Source of the DNA: Phycisphaerales bacterium UBA966
GTDB lineage: Bacteria; Planctomycetota; Phycisphaerae; Phycisphaerales; SM1A02
Length of the DNA stretch: 20,368 nucleotides
Direction: 5' to 3'
NCBI GenBank assembly: GCA_002292895.1
Contig: DBCE01000023.1
Span: 1-20,368 of the forward strand
Shown here: in pieces, positions 7,833-15,787 of the stretch
Layout of the letters: each line of letters begins with the position of its first letter
Numbering within the stretch: the stretch's first letter is position 1
Notes under the pieces: generated by a model
Told to the model about the DNA's origin: nothing
Databases searched by the model: none
The model's input: only the letters and a program-made list of their open reading frames with translations
Made by a program: the position numbers and the translations under genes

Positions 7833-8054
7833 GTGCAATATTGACAGAAGATTATGCTAGAAAGTCACTTAGATCGGTCGTATAGTCCATCTCGGGTACG
7901 GTGAAACTGTGACTGTTCAGCGTCGATTCACTTGCTTATGGGTTCTTGGAATTGGACGATGGATGTGCCTCTTGGTCTGTTTGCAAGGACGGTCGCACTT
8001 GCCCAAGGTGACGCGCGTAGGGGTACTGTGGGACGTAACGAAATCAACCGAAAG
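7833..8054 (+). promoter_or_regulatory. A/T-richer leader before the FecR-domain gene, with candidate promoter
   Basis: This 222-base gap is the longest without a confident gene. The best promoter-like pair is TAGAAA (7858-7863) and TATAGT (7881-7886), with a 17-base spacer. A perfect TTGACA at 7841-7846 has no acceptable -10 at normal spacing. A short potential stem pairs 7983-7987 (GCAAG) with 7998-8002 (CTTGC). If transcription starts near 7893, the leader to ATG 8055 would be about 160 bases. Alternatively the open frame from ATG 7938 could add 39 residues to the protein. The FecR and cyclase genes may therefore have their own promoter as well as read-through from the barrel operon. Confidence 0.35.
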
Positions 8055-11000
8055 ATGATCGTGCCTTATTCAGCGCACAATGACCGAATCCGTTCGACCA
8101 GGGTGTTGCCACAGCAATTTGCCAGCGTGGGTTTCGTACGCATCACGTCGCTGCTGCTTGCCGCGGTGAGCTCTGGGGCGGTGTGGTCGGCTGCATTGGC
8201 TCAGGATGCAGCCGTGGCCCCTGCGGCAGTTGCCACAAACGCAGCGGTCGATCCAGCCGCTACGGAAGCGCCCGCGGGCGACCCGTTGCGTGCGGTCTTC
8301 ATTGATGTTTCCGGCAAGGTGCAATGGCGTGCCAATGAAACCAGTCCTTGGCAGGACGCCAAAGTAAATGATGTTGTCGCGCCGGGTGTGGAAGTTCGCA
8401 CGGGTCTGCGTTCGCATGCAGCGATGCGCGTTGGTCGAAACGCCACGGCGTTGATTGATGCTGGAACATTGTTCCAACTGCCAACGGTCGTGCAAGATGG
8501 CGACACTCTGCGAACAGCTGCGGCAGTGAAACATGGTCGCGCTGATTTCAAAGTTGACAAGGTGGGGCTGTCCAATGATTTCAAAGTGGTGACGCCAAGC
8601 ACCACGTTGGCTGTGCGCGGTACGGAGTTTGCAGTTGCCACCGGCCCGCTCAAGCAAGTGGAGGTCTTGGGTGCGCGACGCAATGCCATCAACGCGATCG
8701 AGTTGAAATACTCGCTCAACAACACCACGGTGCAAATGTCACGGGACGCGGCAAGTTCTTCAAGCTTGCAGAATCCAGCGCATTCCGCGGTGGTCGCTGC
8801 TAGCGCGCCGGCTTCGGGCACGGGATTACCAACGACAACGCAAGGCGAGGCAGTCCAAAACGCCGCTGCCGGTGCCGCACCATCGCAAGCCGGCAGCTCT
8901 GCGCAGGCAACCACCGCCAACAGGACTTCCGCGCGAGCGGAGAAGGCTGCTGGTCGCGCGGGCGGCGACAACAACGTGGTGAGTCGCGTGCAAACGCAAG
9001 TGAATGTTGCCAATGCCAATATCGACCAGGCAATTGAATACTTGTTGCAGGCGGACGGCCAACTGGAAGCGATGGACGCGCAGCGCGATGCGCTCGTTGC
9101 GTTGCAGAACTTGGCTTCGCTGCGCCGCGATGAGGCGAATGAGGCGCTCGAGGCACACGAGTATGCGCTAAGCACGGCACGCGAGCAGGGCGCGATTGCT
9201 GACGATGCGATCGCCTCGTTCGACGAGCGTGCCGCGCGTGTGGGTGATTCTGTGAAGCCCGCCGCCGAGACGCACTTCCGCATCTTTGACGATGAACGCA
9301 CGCAGGCATCCGACGCACTGGCAGCGATCCGCGCGATTCTGGGCGGGATCGGCGGGCAAGAAGAGACTTCACTGCTGCGGTTGCCATCTGGTGGCCAAGG
9401 TGAACCGAATGACCCGCTGCTGCAGCTTGTAGAAGAAGCCCGACGGGCCATCACTGCGATGGGTGAGGCGCACGATGCAGCGGTGGGCGAGCGCGCGTCC
9501 ATGGACTCTGATCGGGGCGACTTGGAAGCAGCGATTGCATCCATGGACCAAACCACTCGCCCGGGCGCGCAGGCGGCCATGGCTGAGTATCAACAGGCGG
9601 TCGCTTCGCTCAGCGCCATGGTGCAGTCGGGCGGCGGCATTGCCGACGTGGCGGCAAGTGCTCAGGAAGCCTTGCTTCGACTCAATGGTCTGGTTGAACA
9701 GTTGCGTGCTGCATCCCCCACCGCGCAGATGACGGTGCTGGCGAACAAATCACTGGCACGGCTCGTTGCTGCAACGGGGTCGTTGAACCAAACGGTTGCG
9801 GCATTGGGCGCGGTGCAGGCAGCGCGGGCTGCTGCTGCCGACGATCTGCGCGCCGAGTCATTTGGATTGGTTGAGCAGTTGTATCAGCGCCTGCTCTCAG
9901 AGCGCGTTCGATTGGTCGGTCAATGGGCTGCCGTTGATAGTGGTGTAACACTCCGTGGTGGCCAACTTGCGGACGCGGCCTACGAGGCCGAAGATGTCTT
10001 GGCCGGGGTGGGTTCAGCCTTCCTCATGCGGACGCTTGCTGAAACGGATGCCGCACTTGCAGCCGCCATCGTCGTTGACTCACGAACGAATGACGCAGTC
10101 AATGCTGCTGCTGAAGAAGCGTCCGCCTTTGATGCAGCCAGCGAGCTGTACGCGCGTGCGCTTGATGAGAACGGACAAGCAGCGGCCACCGGGCAGCAGA
10201 TTCGCTCCGATTTACAGGCGCTCAATGCAGCAGCCGACCAAATGGATGCAGGGATTGCTGGTTTGGAGCGATCCACTTCCAATGAGCGCTACCTGGGCAG
10301 TGACGCGATCATTGATTCGTTGAATGCCATGGATAGCGCGTTCAAGGGTGCCGAGGACGGATCTTCGCTTGGCGTATCTGGTGGCGCTGCAGAGTTGGAG
10401 CAGCTTCTCGCGGGTGCGGTGGTTCCGCGCGACTTGGCGGGACTGACTGAGCAAGCATCCGTGGCCATTGATGCAATTCTGGCTGCGAGCGTTGATATCG
10501 ATATGGGTGCCTCGGACGCGGCGGGTCGCGCAGACTTGGCGACGCGAGCGGCGACGGCGGCACAGCAACTCTCAGATGTCACGCAAGAACTCAGCGTTCG
10601 CTTTGGAATTTCCGCGGAGGTCGTTGGAATCGCTGCTCGTGCGTCGGCACTGAGTGCAGCCGATGCGGCTGATGCCAGTTCGCGCGCCGTGGCTGCGCAG
10701 CGCCTGGTGGCGTCCTTGGTATTGGTTGCCCAGCAGCACCGGGTAGAAAACATTGCCGGCAACATCAATTCGCTTCTCGCAGCAAACACCAATCTTGGCG
10801 CGCAGGCAGAGGCTGACTTGCTTTCGGGTCAAACTCGTTACACAACGGCGAATGAAGCGGGTGCGCTGGCGTTCGGGCGCTTTACCGCTGGCGCTGCATC
10901 TGAAGCCGTTGCGGCGCAATTGACTGCGCAGTCGGCGGTGAGTTCATTGAACGAAATGGCGACGGTCAGCACGCAGATGGTTGCCGCGTTTGATGGCGCC

Positions 11001-11723
11001 CAAGGAGCGGCAGGAAATGCAGAACGGGCGTTTGTCGGCGCCAGGGATTCGCGCGTCTTGGCGGAAGCGCACGAGGCGTCGGCGGGCGCGGGACTGCTGC
11101 GTACCTATGCGGCCGCACAGAGTGGGGATGTGCCGGGCGCAGCCATCCAGAGTAATGCGACTACGGCATCAGCGAACGCAGCGCGTGCGGCAGCGATGAG
11201 TGCAGTTCGATCAGCAGGAACAGCGAAGACTGAATCCGTTCGCGCGCTCAACTTCCAAGCAGACGCGGCGCGTCTTCAACCAGACGTTGACAAGTTTGGC
11301 ACCAACCGTCAGCAGTTCGAGGCCGCTGCGGCATTGCGTCGGCAGGCTGTGGAGACGGCCGACGGCACCACCACCGCGCTTGCCACTCAGGCGCAGTTCT
11401 TTGATGAGGTTGCTCAGGCGCTCTCTTCGCGGGCGAAGACCGAAACGGCTGCGAATGCGGCAATTTCAAGCTCTGACGCGCGTTCGCAGGCGCTGGCCAT
11501 CGCCGCGCAATTGAATACTTCAGTCCAGCAGGCTCGGCAGATGGAGCAGACCGCGTCAACCAATGCGGGTCGCCTGTTTGGACGCAGTATGGGTGGCTAT
11601 GTTGCTCGTGCGCAAGCGGCCGCCGCTGGGGCGGAGACGCAGGCAATCTTGGCTAACGCAGCCGCCGCGCGTGCTGCCGGAAGCGCCGCAAGCGCGCAAG
11701 ATATTGTCCGCAACCCGAAGTGA
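8055..11723 (+). CDS. Exported FecR-domain protein with very long Ala-rich helical body
   Basis: From ATG 8055 the protein has 1222 residues. A long basic N-region leads to a hydrophobic segment (30-47) and a likely signal cleavage after A-A-L-A (49). Residues 76-197 form a FecR domain (V-S-G-K-V-Q-W, a G-x-E-V-R-T-G turn, and the hallmark T-P-S-T-T-L-A-V-R-G-T-E-F-A-V). A low-complexity Ala/Thr/Ser linker follows to about 300. Almost all the rest is Ala-, Gln-, Glu-, Asp- and Arg-rich and looks helical, with coiled-coil character. I find no cysteine in the whole chain and no transmembrane segment after the signal, so it should be periplasmic or cell-surface. FecR in the iron-citrate system is a periplasmic signal relay; the domain is widespread in unrelated contexts and the ligand here is unknown. 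The open frame extends upstream to ATG 7938, and GTG 8103 would give a more normal signal peptide, so the start is uncertain. It ends 21 bases before the cyclase gene. Confidence 0.82.
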   Translation: MIVPYSAHNDRIRSTRVLPQQFASVGFVRITSLLLAAVSSGAVWSAALAQDAAVAPAAVATNAAVDPAATEAPAGDPLRAVFIDVSGKVQWRANETSPWQDAKVNDVVAPGVEVRTGLRSHAAMRVGRNATALIDAGTLFQLPTVVQDGDTLRTAAAVKHGRADFKVDKVGLSNDFKVVTPSTTLAVRGTEFAVATGPLKQVEVLGARRNAINAIELKYSLNNTTVQMSRDAASSSSLQNPAHSAVVAASAPASGTGLPTTTQGEAVQNAAAGAAPSQAGSSAQATTANRTSARAEKAAGRAGGDNNVVSRVQTQVNVANANIDQAIEYLLQADGQLEAMDAQRDALVALQNLASLRRDEANEALEAHEYALSTAREQGAIADDAIASFDERAARVGDSVKPAAETHFRIFDDERTQASDALAAIRAILGGIGGQEETSLLRLPSGGQGEPNDPLLQLVEEARRAITAMGEAHDAAVGERASMDSDRGDLEAAIASMDQTTRPGAQAAMAEYQQAVASLSAMVQSGGGIADVAASAQEALLRLNGLVEQLRAASPTAQMTVLANKSLARLVAATGSLNQTVAALGAVQAARAAAADDLRAESFGLVEQLYQRLLSERVRLVGQWAAVDSGVTLRGGQLADAAYEAEDVLAGVGSAFLMRTLAETDAALAAAIVVDSRTNDAVNAAAEEASAFDAASELYARALDENGQAAATGQQIRSDLQALNAAADQMDAGIAGLERSTSNERYLGSDAIIDSLNAMDSAFKGAEDGSSLGVSGGAAELEQLLAGAVVPRDLAGLTEQASVAIDAILAASVDIDMGASDAAGRADLATRAATAAQQLSDVTQELSVRFGISAEVVGIAARASALSAADAADASSRAVAAQRLVASLVLVAQQHRVENIAGNINSLLAANTNLGAQAEADLLSGQTRYTTANEAGALAFGRFTAGAASEAVAAQLTAQSAVSSLNEMATVSTQMVAAFDGAQGAAGNAERAFVGARDSRVLAEAHEASAGAGLLRTYAAAQSGDVPGAAIQSNATTASANAARAAAMSAVRSAGTAKTESVRALNFQADAARLQPDVDKFGTNRQQFEAAAALRRQAVETADGTTTALATQAQFFDEVAQALSSRAKTETAANAAISSSDARSQALAIAAQLNTSVQQARQMEQTASTNAGRLFGRSMGGYVARAQAAAAGAETQAILANAAAARAAGSAASAQDIVRNPK

Positions 11724-11733
11724 CCGATCGCTA

Positions 11734-11747
11734 CACTCGCGCGAGTG
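11734..11747. repeat. 14-base perfect palindrome covering the cyclase start codon
   Basis: CACTCGCGCGAGTG reads the same on both strands, and its last three bases are the GTG start of the adenylate cyclase gene. As DNA it could be a symmetric protein-binding site. As RNA it could form a five-pair stem with a GCGC loop that hides the start codon. A 14-base perfect palindrome is expected about once per 20 kb by chance, so only its position makes it notable. Confidence 0.4.
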
Positions 11748-14438
11748 AAGGCTTCTACCCGAATCGTGTTGTTTGCTGGCCTTGCCGCCACCCTCGCGGT
11801 TATCGCGGTTGGCATGGCTGGTTTGTTGGACGGATTTGAGTGGTGGAGCCAAGATCAGCGATTCCTGCGCGCCCGGCGCGTACCGGAGCCACTCAGTAAA
11901 GGTATTGCGCTGGTCGCGATCGACGATCGAGCCCTTGACACCATCGGTCGATGGCCCTGGTCGCGCGACGTGCTGGCACTAGCGTTTGATGAGATTGCCA
12001 TTGCTGGTGCGCGGACCGTTGCAAGTGACGTGTTGTTCACGGATGTTCAGTCGGCAACGGCTGATTCAGCGCTGGCTGCTGGCATTGCGCGCAACCCAAC
12101 CGTGTTGGCCGTGAACATGGACGAAGGCCGATTGGATGCAGCACTCTGGCTTTCCGCGGAGGGGCGTCAGGCGCTGAACTCATTAGTGGCCGCGATCGCG
12201 GAAGACATCACTGCTGAGCCGGTGTCCATTGCTGATCGGGCGGGACTTTCAGGTATCCGGCGCGAACGTTTCTTGGAGCGCTCCACCAACTTCAAGAAAC
12301 TGGCAGCATGGAAAGAACTGTTGCGCCTTCGTAACGCCGGCACTCCGCCCGCTGATGCGCAGGCGTATCGATTGCTACTCACCAAGCAGGACGCAACCCT
12401 TGAGCGCTTCGCTGAGCGAAACTCTGTGAACGAGGCGTTTGAGCGTGATCAGGCATTTGCGCTATTGGCCCGATTTATGGCCGCAAGTAAGGGCGAAGGT
12501 TCTGCGATGGACGCGCCCCCGATGGCAGAATTCGCGGAGCGCGCCGCAGGGGTTGGCTTTGTCAACTGTGCGCCGGACAGCGATGGTCAGTACCGGCGCG
12601 TGCGTCCATTCTGGCGTACCCCGTACGGATCGTTGCCGCAGTTTGGTCTAGCGGCGGGCTTACTGCAAATGGGCATCGCGCCAGCTTCCATCCGCGAGGA
12701 GCAAGAAGCATTGGTGTTTCCTGATGGGCGTCGATTGCCGCTTGAGAGTGGCCACATCTACGTTGATTGGCCCACTGAAATGTTTGAGGCGATCGGCGGC
12801 AGTGTTGAGTCGGCCGATGAGCGGGACGAGACCGGGGTGATTGCCATTGGCGCACTGATTGATCTTGCAAATCAGCGTAAGTTGCTTGCCGAGCAGGAGC
12901 AGCGCTATCGAGATCTTGGCGCAGATATTGCTGCCGCTCAGGCGATTCCGGCAGAGGCAATGACACTGGTGCCCGTGGATGCAGCGGTGCGCGCTGCCGT
13001 GAAAGAGCAGGGCGAGTTCATTGCCGGTGATCTTTCAGTACGCGGCACTAGTGATATCAAGGACGCCACGGACGCTGAGCGAAAGCAAGTTGGTACGTAC
13101 CGTGAATGGTGGCGACTTGATCAAGAGATCCCGGCATCGCGCAAGAAGATTGCCGCTGCTGCGACAGAAGCCCGCGATGGCCTTGAGGGCCGATTGGTGT
13201 TTGTTGGCTTCATTGCCACGGGAGTCATGGCTGACATGATTAACACCGTCAATGGTCCACGGACTCCCGGTGTGTACTTTCATGCCGCCGTGGCGGACAT
13301 GGTCATTTCGAGTCAGTCTGTTTATCTCTGGCCGCCTTGGAGCGGATGGCTCATTGGGGCAGTGTTCGGTCTGATCTGTGCGGTGATTGCGTGGAAATCC
13401 GGTGCAGGTATCAGCACGGCGGTGACATTTTCCATCGCTGGCGCATGGGTACTTCTCTCTGGATTCTGGGCCTTTGAGTTTCATGACCTGATGATTCCAG
13501 TGGCGGTGCCGGTGCTTGCGGCTATTGCTTCGCAGGCTGCCAGCGTTTCCACTGCCGCGGTGGTGAACCAGCGTGAAAAAGCGCGCATCACGCGCCAGTT
13601 TCGCGCGCGAGTTAGCCCACAGCTTGTTGAACGTTTAGCTGCCAATCCGGATGCCTTGTCCATGCGCGGGGAGCAGCGGACTGCCACCATTCTGTTTGGC
13701 GATCTTGCAGGATTTACCACCATCAGCGAGCAGTTGGGTTCGGAAGCCGTGGTTGCCACGCTCAATATGTACATGTCCGCGATGGCCAATGAACTGACCG
13801 AACGCCGTGCGTACGTCAACAAGTTCTTGGGCGATGGATTGTTGGCCTTCTGGAGCGCGTTCGAACCGGAGCCGGAGCAGGGGCAGTTGGCAGCGGAGGC
13901 GTGTCGCGCATGTCAGCGCGTGGTGAAAGCCATCGGCGAGCGCCCTGATCGGCAATCGCTTCCGAAGGTTTCACTTCGACTTGGTGTTGCCACTGGTCCC
14001 GTGACCATTGGTGACTGTGGAGCTCCCCCCGATCTCAACGATTACACGGTGATTGGTGACAGTGCCAACCTTGCGGCGCGATTGGAAAGTGCCAACAAGC
14101 AGTTTGGTACCGCCATCCTGTTCTGTGGAAACACCCGTGCATTGATTCGTGATTCCGGGGGCCTGGCCATTGTTTCACTTGGGCGCGTGGTGGTGGTTGG
14201 GCAGAGTATTCCCATTGATCTGTACACCATGCTGGTGGAGGATCCGCAAGTGGGCTGGATAGAGAGTGTGGGTCGCGCTGTTGAGGCCTTCGCTCGTGGG
14301 GATTTCCCCGCGTGTGCAGCAGCCTGGGACGCCCATGAGCAAGCGTTTGGGGTGACCAAATTGACGGTGCCGTTCCGTGATGCGCTGACCGACCCCGCGG
14401 ATAAGCGCGACGGGGTGTTGCGTTTGCGTGCCAAGTAA
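11745..14438 (+). CDS. CHASE2-domain class III adenylate cyclase, membrane-bound
   Basis: The 897-residue protein makes cAMP from ATP. An N-terminal membrane anchor (about 5-28) is followed by a large periplasmic CHASE2 sensor domain to about 525 (signature I-A-L-V-A-I-D-D-R-A-L near the start, and L-V-F-V-G-F-I-A-T-G and P-G-V-Y-F-H-A near the end). Next come about three transmembrane helices (531-610) and a cytoplasmic cyclase domain from about 645. The catalytic set is complete: metal-binding Asp653 (F-G-D-L-A-G-F-T) and Asp697 (F-L-G-D-G), Asn775 and Arg779 (N-L-A-A-R), and the adenine-selecting Lys693 and Asp766, so ATP rather than GTP is the expected substrate. About 75 residues after it continue to the C-terminus. 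CHASE2 ligands are generally unknown. The GTG start has no obvious Shine-Dalgarno sequence and lies in a palindrome. The FecR gene just upstream is the likely functional partner. Confidence 0.92.
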   Translation: MKASTRIVLFAGLAATLAVIAVGMAGLLDGFEWWSQDQRFLRARRVPEPLSKGIALVAIDDRALDTIGRWPWSRDVLALAFDEIAIAGARTVASDVLFTDVQSATADSALAAGIARNPTVLAVNMDEGRLDAALWLSAEGRQALNSLVAAIAEDITAEPVSIADRAGLSGIRRERFLERSTNFKKLAAWKELLRLRNAGTPPADAQAYRLLLTKQDATLERFAERNSVNEAFERDQAFALLARFMAASKGEGSAMDAPPMAEFAERAAGVGFVNCAPDSDGQYRRVRPFWRTPYGSLPQFGLAAGLLQMGIAPASIREEQEALVFPDGRRLPLESGHIYVDWPTEMFEAIGGSVESADERDETGVIAIGALIDLANQRKLLAEQEQRYRDLGADIAAAQAIPAEAMTLVPVDAAVRAAVKEQGEFIAGDLSVRGTSDIKDATDAERKQVGTYREWWRLDQEIPASRKKIAAAATEARDGLEGRLVFVGFIATGVMADMINTVNGPRTPGVYFHAAVADMVISSQSVYLWPPWSGWLIGAVFGLICAVIAWKSGAGISTAVTFSIAGAWVLLSGFWAFEFHDLMIPVAVPVLAAIASQAASVSTAAVVNQREKARITRQFRARVSPQLVERLAANPDALSMRGEQRTATILFGDLAGFTTISEQLGSEAVVATLNMYMSAMANELTERRAYVNKFLGDGLLAFWSAFEPEPEQGQLAAEACRACQRVVKAIGERPDRQSLPKVSLRLGVATGPVTIGDCGAPPDLNDYTVIGDSANLAARLESANKQFGTAILFCGNTRALIRDSGGLAIVSLGRVVVVGQSIPIDLYTMLVEDPQVGWIESVGRAVEAFARGDFPACAAAWDAHEQAFGVTKLTVPFRDALTDPADKRDGVLRLRAK

Positions 14439-14482
14439 GGGTGGCCGGGAAACGCGCACGCACAGGAGCGCAAGATCCTGAA

Positions 14483-15787
14483 TTACAGCCGCTTGATGAT
14501 CAGGCCCGTTTGGTCATCTTCAAGAGGCGCGTTCTGCGTGAACGCATGTACTTCGGACTTGATGGCGTCCAGGATTTCACGAGCCGTACGGTCGCGCGCG
14601 CCGCGAACAATCTCGCGAATCCGATCTTCGTCAAACAAGACTCGCGCTGGATCGGCGGCCTCATAGAAGCCGTCAGTAATGGCTACCAGAATGTCGCCGG
14701 TGGCTAAGGTGTAGCGCTGCGAATCATCATCGGCGTAGGGCAGGGCCACAACGCCAAGCGGCGGCATGTCCGCGCCTTGAGTGACGAACGTGTCGGTGGC
14801 GCGGCTATAGATCAGAATGGGGCCTTGGCCAGCAGAAATAGTGTTGACCGCACCAGTTCGGCAGTCCAGGCGCGCAAGCCAAGCGGTCACGAAGCGTCCA
14901 TCGGGAAGGTCTTCGCACAACTGCGCGTTGATCTCCTCTGCCAGTTTGACAATTGGATGCCGCAGGCGAAGACCAAGGCGCAACATGCCGCGCATCTGCA
15001 CGCTTGAGAGCGCACTGGCAACGCCGTGACCGGTGGCATCTGCAATGGCAAACACATACTCGTCAGGCTCATCGCCGGGCGAGGCAATACTGCCATTGAG
15101 CAGACCAATCACGTCGTACGCGTCGCCGCCGCAGGACTCTGCCGGGCAACTCTCGCCAGCGATATCCCACCCAGCCGTCTGCGTGATGTCCTTTGGAAAC
15201 GTGCCCGCCTGAATATCTTTGGCGACGTCCATTTCGCGTTCAAGGCGCTCGCGTTCCACGCGGTCTTCAATCAATCGGCCGCGCTTCATGGCGACCGCGG
15301 CATTTGCAGCCAGGCCAGAGGCGAGTGACTCATCAGCGGCAGTAAACGTTCCGTTATGACGATTCAGCACCTGCGCTACGCCAACCAGCGCGCCCTCATG
15401 ATCAAGGAGCGGTATCGCCAAGATGGTGCGCGTTCGATACCCGGTCTTCAAATCGATGGCGCGATTGAATCGCTCGTCTTCATACGCGTCGGCAATATTG
15501 ATGATCTGCTTGGACGTTGCTGCGGCACCTGCGATGCCGGTGGTCATGGGAATGCGGATGACGTTGGGAGCGCCGCTCTCTTGGCCAATGCCGTGCGCCA
15601 CCTGCGTGAAGAGTTCCATCGACTTTGGGTCAAACTCAAACACGGTAGCCCGCTCAGCCTGAAGCAAGTCGCGCAGCGCATCGATGACCACCGAAAGGAT
15701 CGATTGCAGATCTCCAGTGGCAGCGAGTTTGCGAGAGACCGCTAAGAGCTGCTCAGTCCGGTTGGATTCGCTGGCAGGAGTACTCAC
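14483..15787 (-). CDS. GAF-domain SpoIIE/RsbU-type PP2C serine/threonine phosphatase
   Basis: This 434-residue cytoplasmic protein has a GAF sensor domain (about 15-170; F-E-F-D near 50, T-G-I-A-G-A-A near 83, L-A-I-P-L-L-D near 123), a charged helical linker (170-198), and a SpoIIE-type PP2C domain to the C-terminus. Metal-binding acidic residues are present in G-G-D-A-Y-D (Asp222), I-A-D-A-T-G-H-G (Asp250), T-D-G-F-Y-E (Asp372) and E-D-D-Q-T (Asp424/425), so it should be active. Family members dephosphorylate anti-anti-sigma (STAS) proteins in partner-switching pathways; no STAS or anti-sigma gene is in the window. The GTG start at 15787 overlaps the TGA of the preceding VCBS gene by four bases, indicating translational coupling. 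It converges on the cyclase gene, with 44 bases between stops. Confidence 0.92.
   Translation of the reverse strand: MSTPASESNRTEQLLAVSRKLAATGDLQSILSVVIDALRDLLQAERATVFEFDPKSMELFTQVAHGIGQESGAPNVIRIPMTTGIAGAAATSKQIINIADAYEDERFNRAIDLKTGYRTRTILAIPLLDHEGALVGVAQVLNRHNGTFTAADESLASGLAANAAVAMKRGRLIEDRVERERLEREMDVAKDIQAGTFPKDITQTAGWDIAGESCPAESCGGDAYDVIGLLNGSIASPGDEPDEYVFAIADATGHGVASALSSVQMRGMLRLGLRLRHPIVKLAEEINAQLCEDLPDGRFVTAWLARLDCRTGAVNTISAGQGPILIYSRATDTFVTQGADMPPLGVVALPYADDDSQRYTLATGDILVAITDGFYEAADPARVLFDEDRIREIVRGARDRTAREILDAIKSEVHAFTQNAPLEDDQTGLIIKRL

Noticed and set aside
7841..7846. Perfect TTGACA -35-like hexamer
   Set aside because: No acceptable -10 hexamer lies 16-18 bases downstream; TAGAAA/TATAGT is the better pair.
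7908..7918. TGTGA half-site resembling a CRP-cAMP operator upstream of the FecR-cyclase genes
   Set aside because: The matching TCACA half is missing at the required spacing; a lone five-base match is expected often by chance.
8201..9580. 459-residue Ser/Ala-rich antisense open frame inside the FecR gene
   Set aside because: Its composition is the complement of the Ala/Arg-rich helical coding strand; no signal, motif or ribosome binding site.
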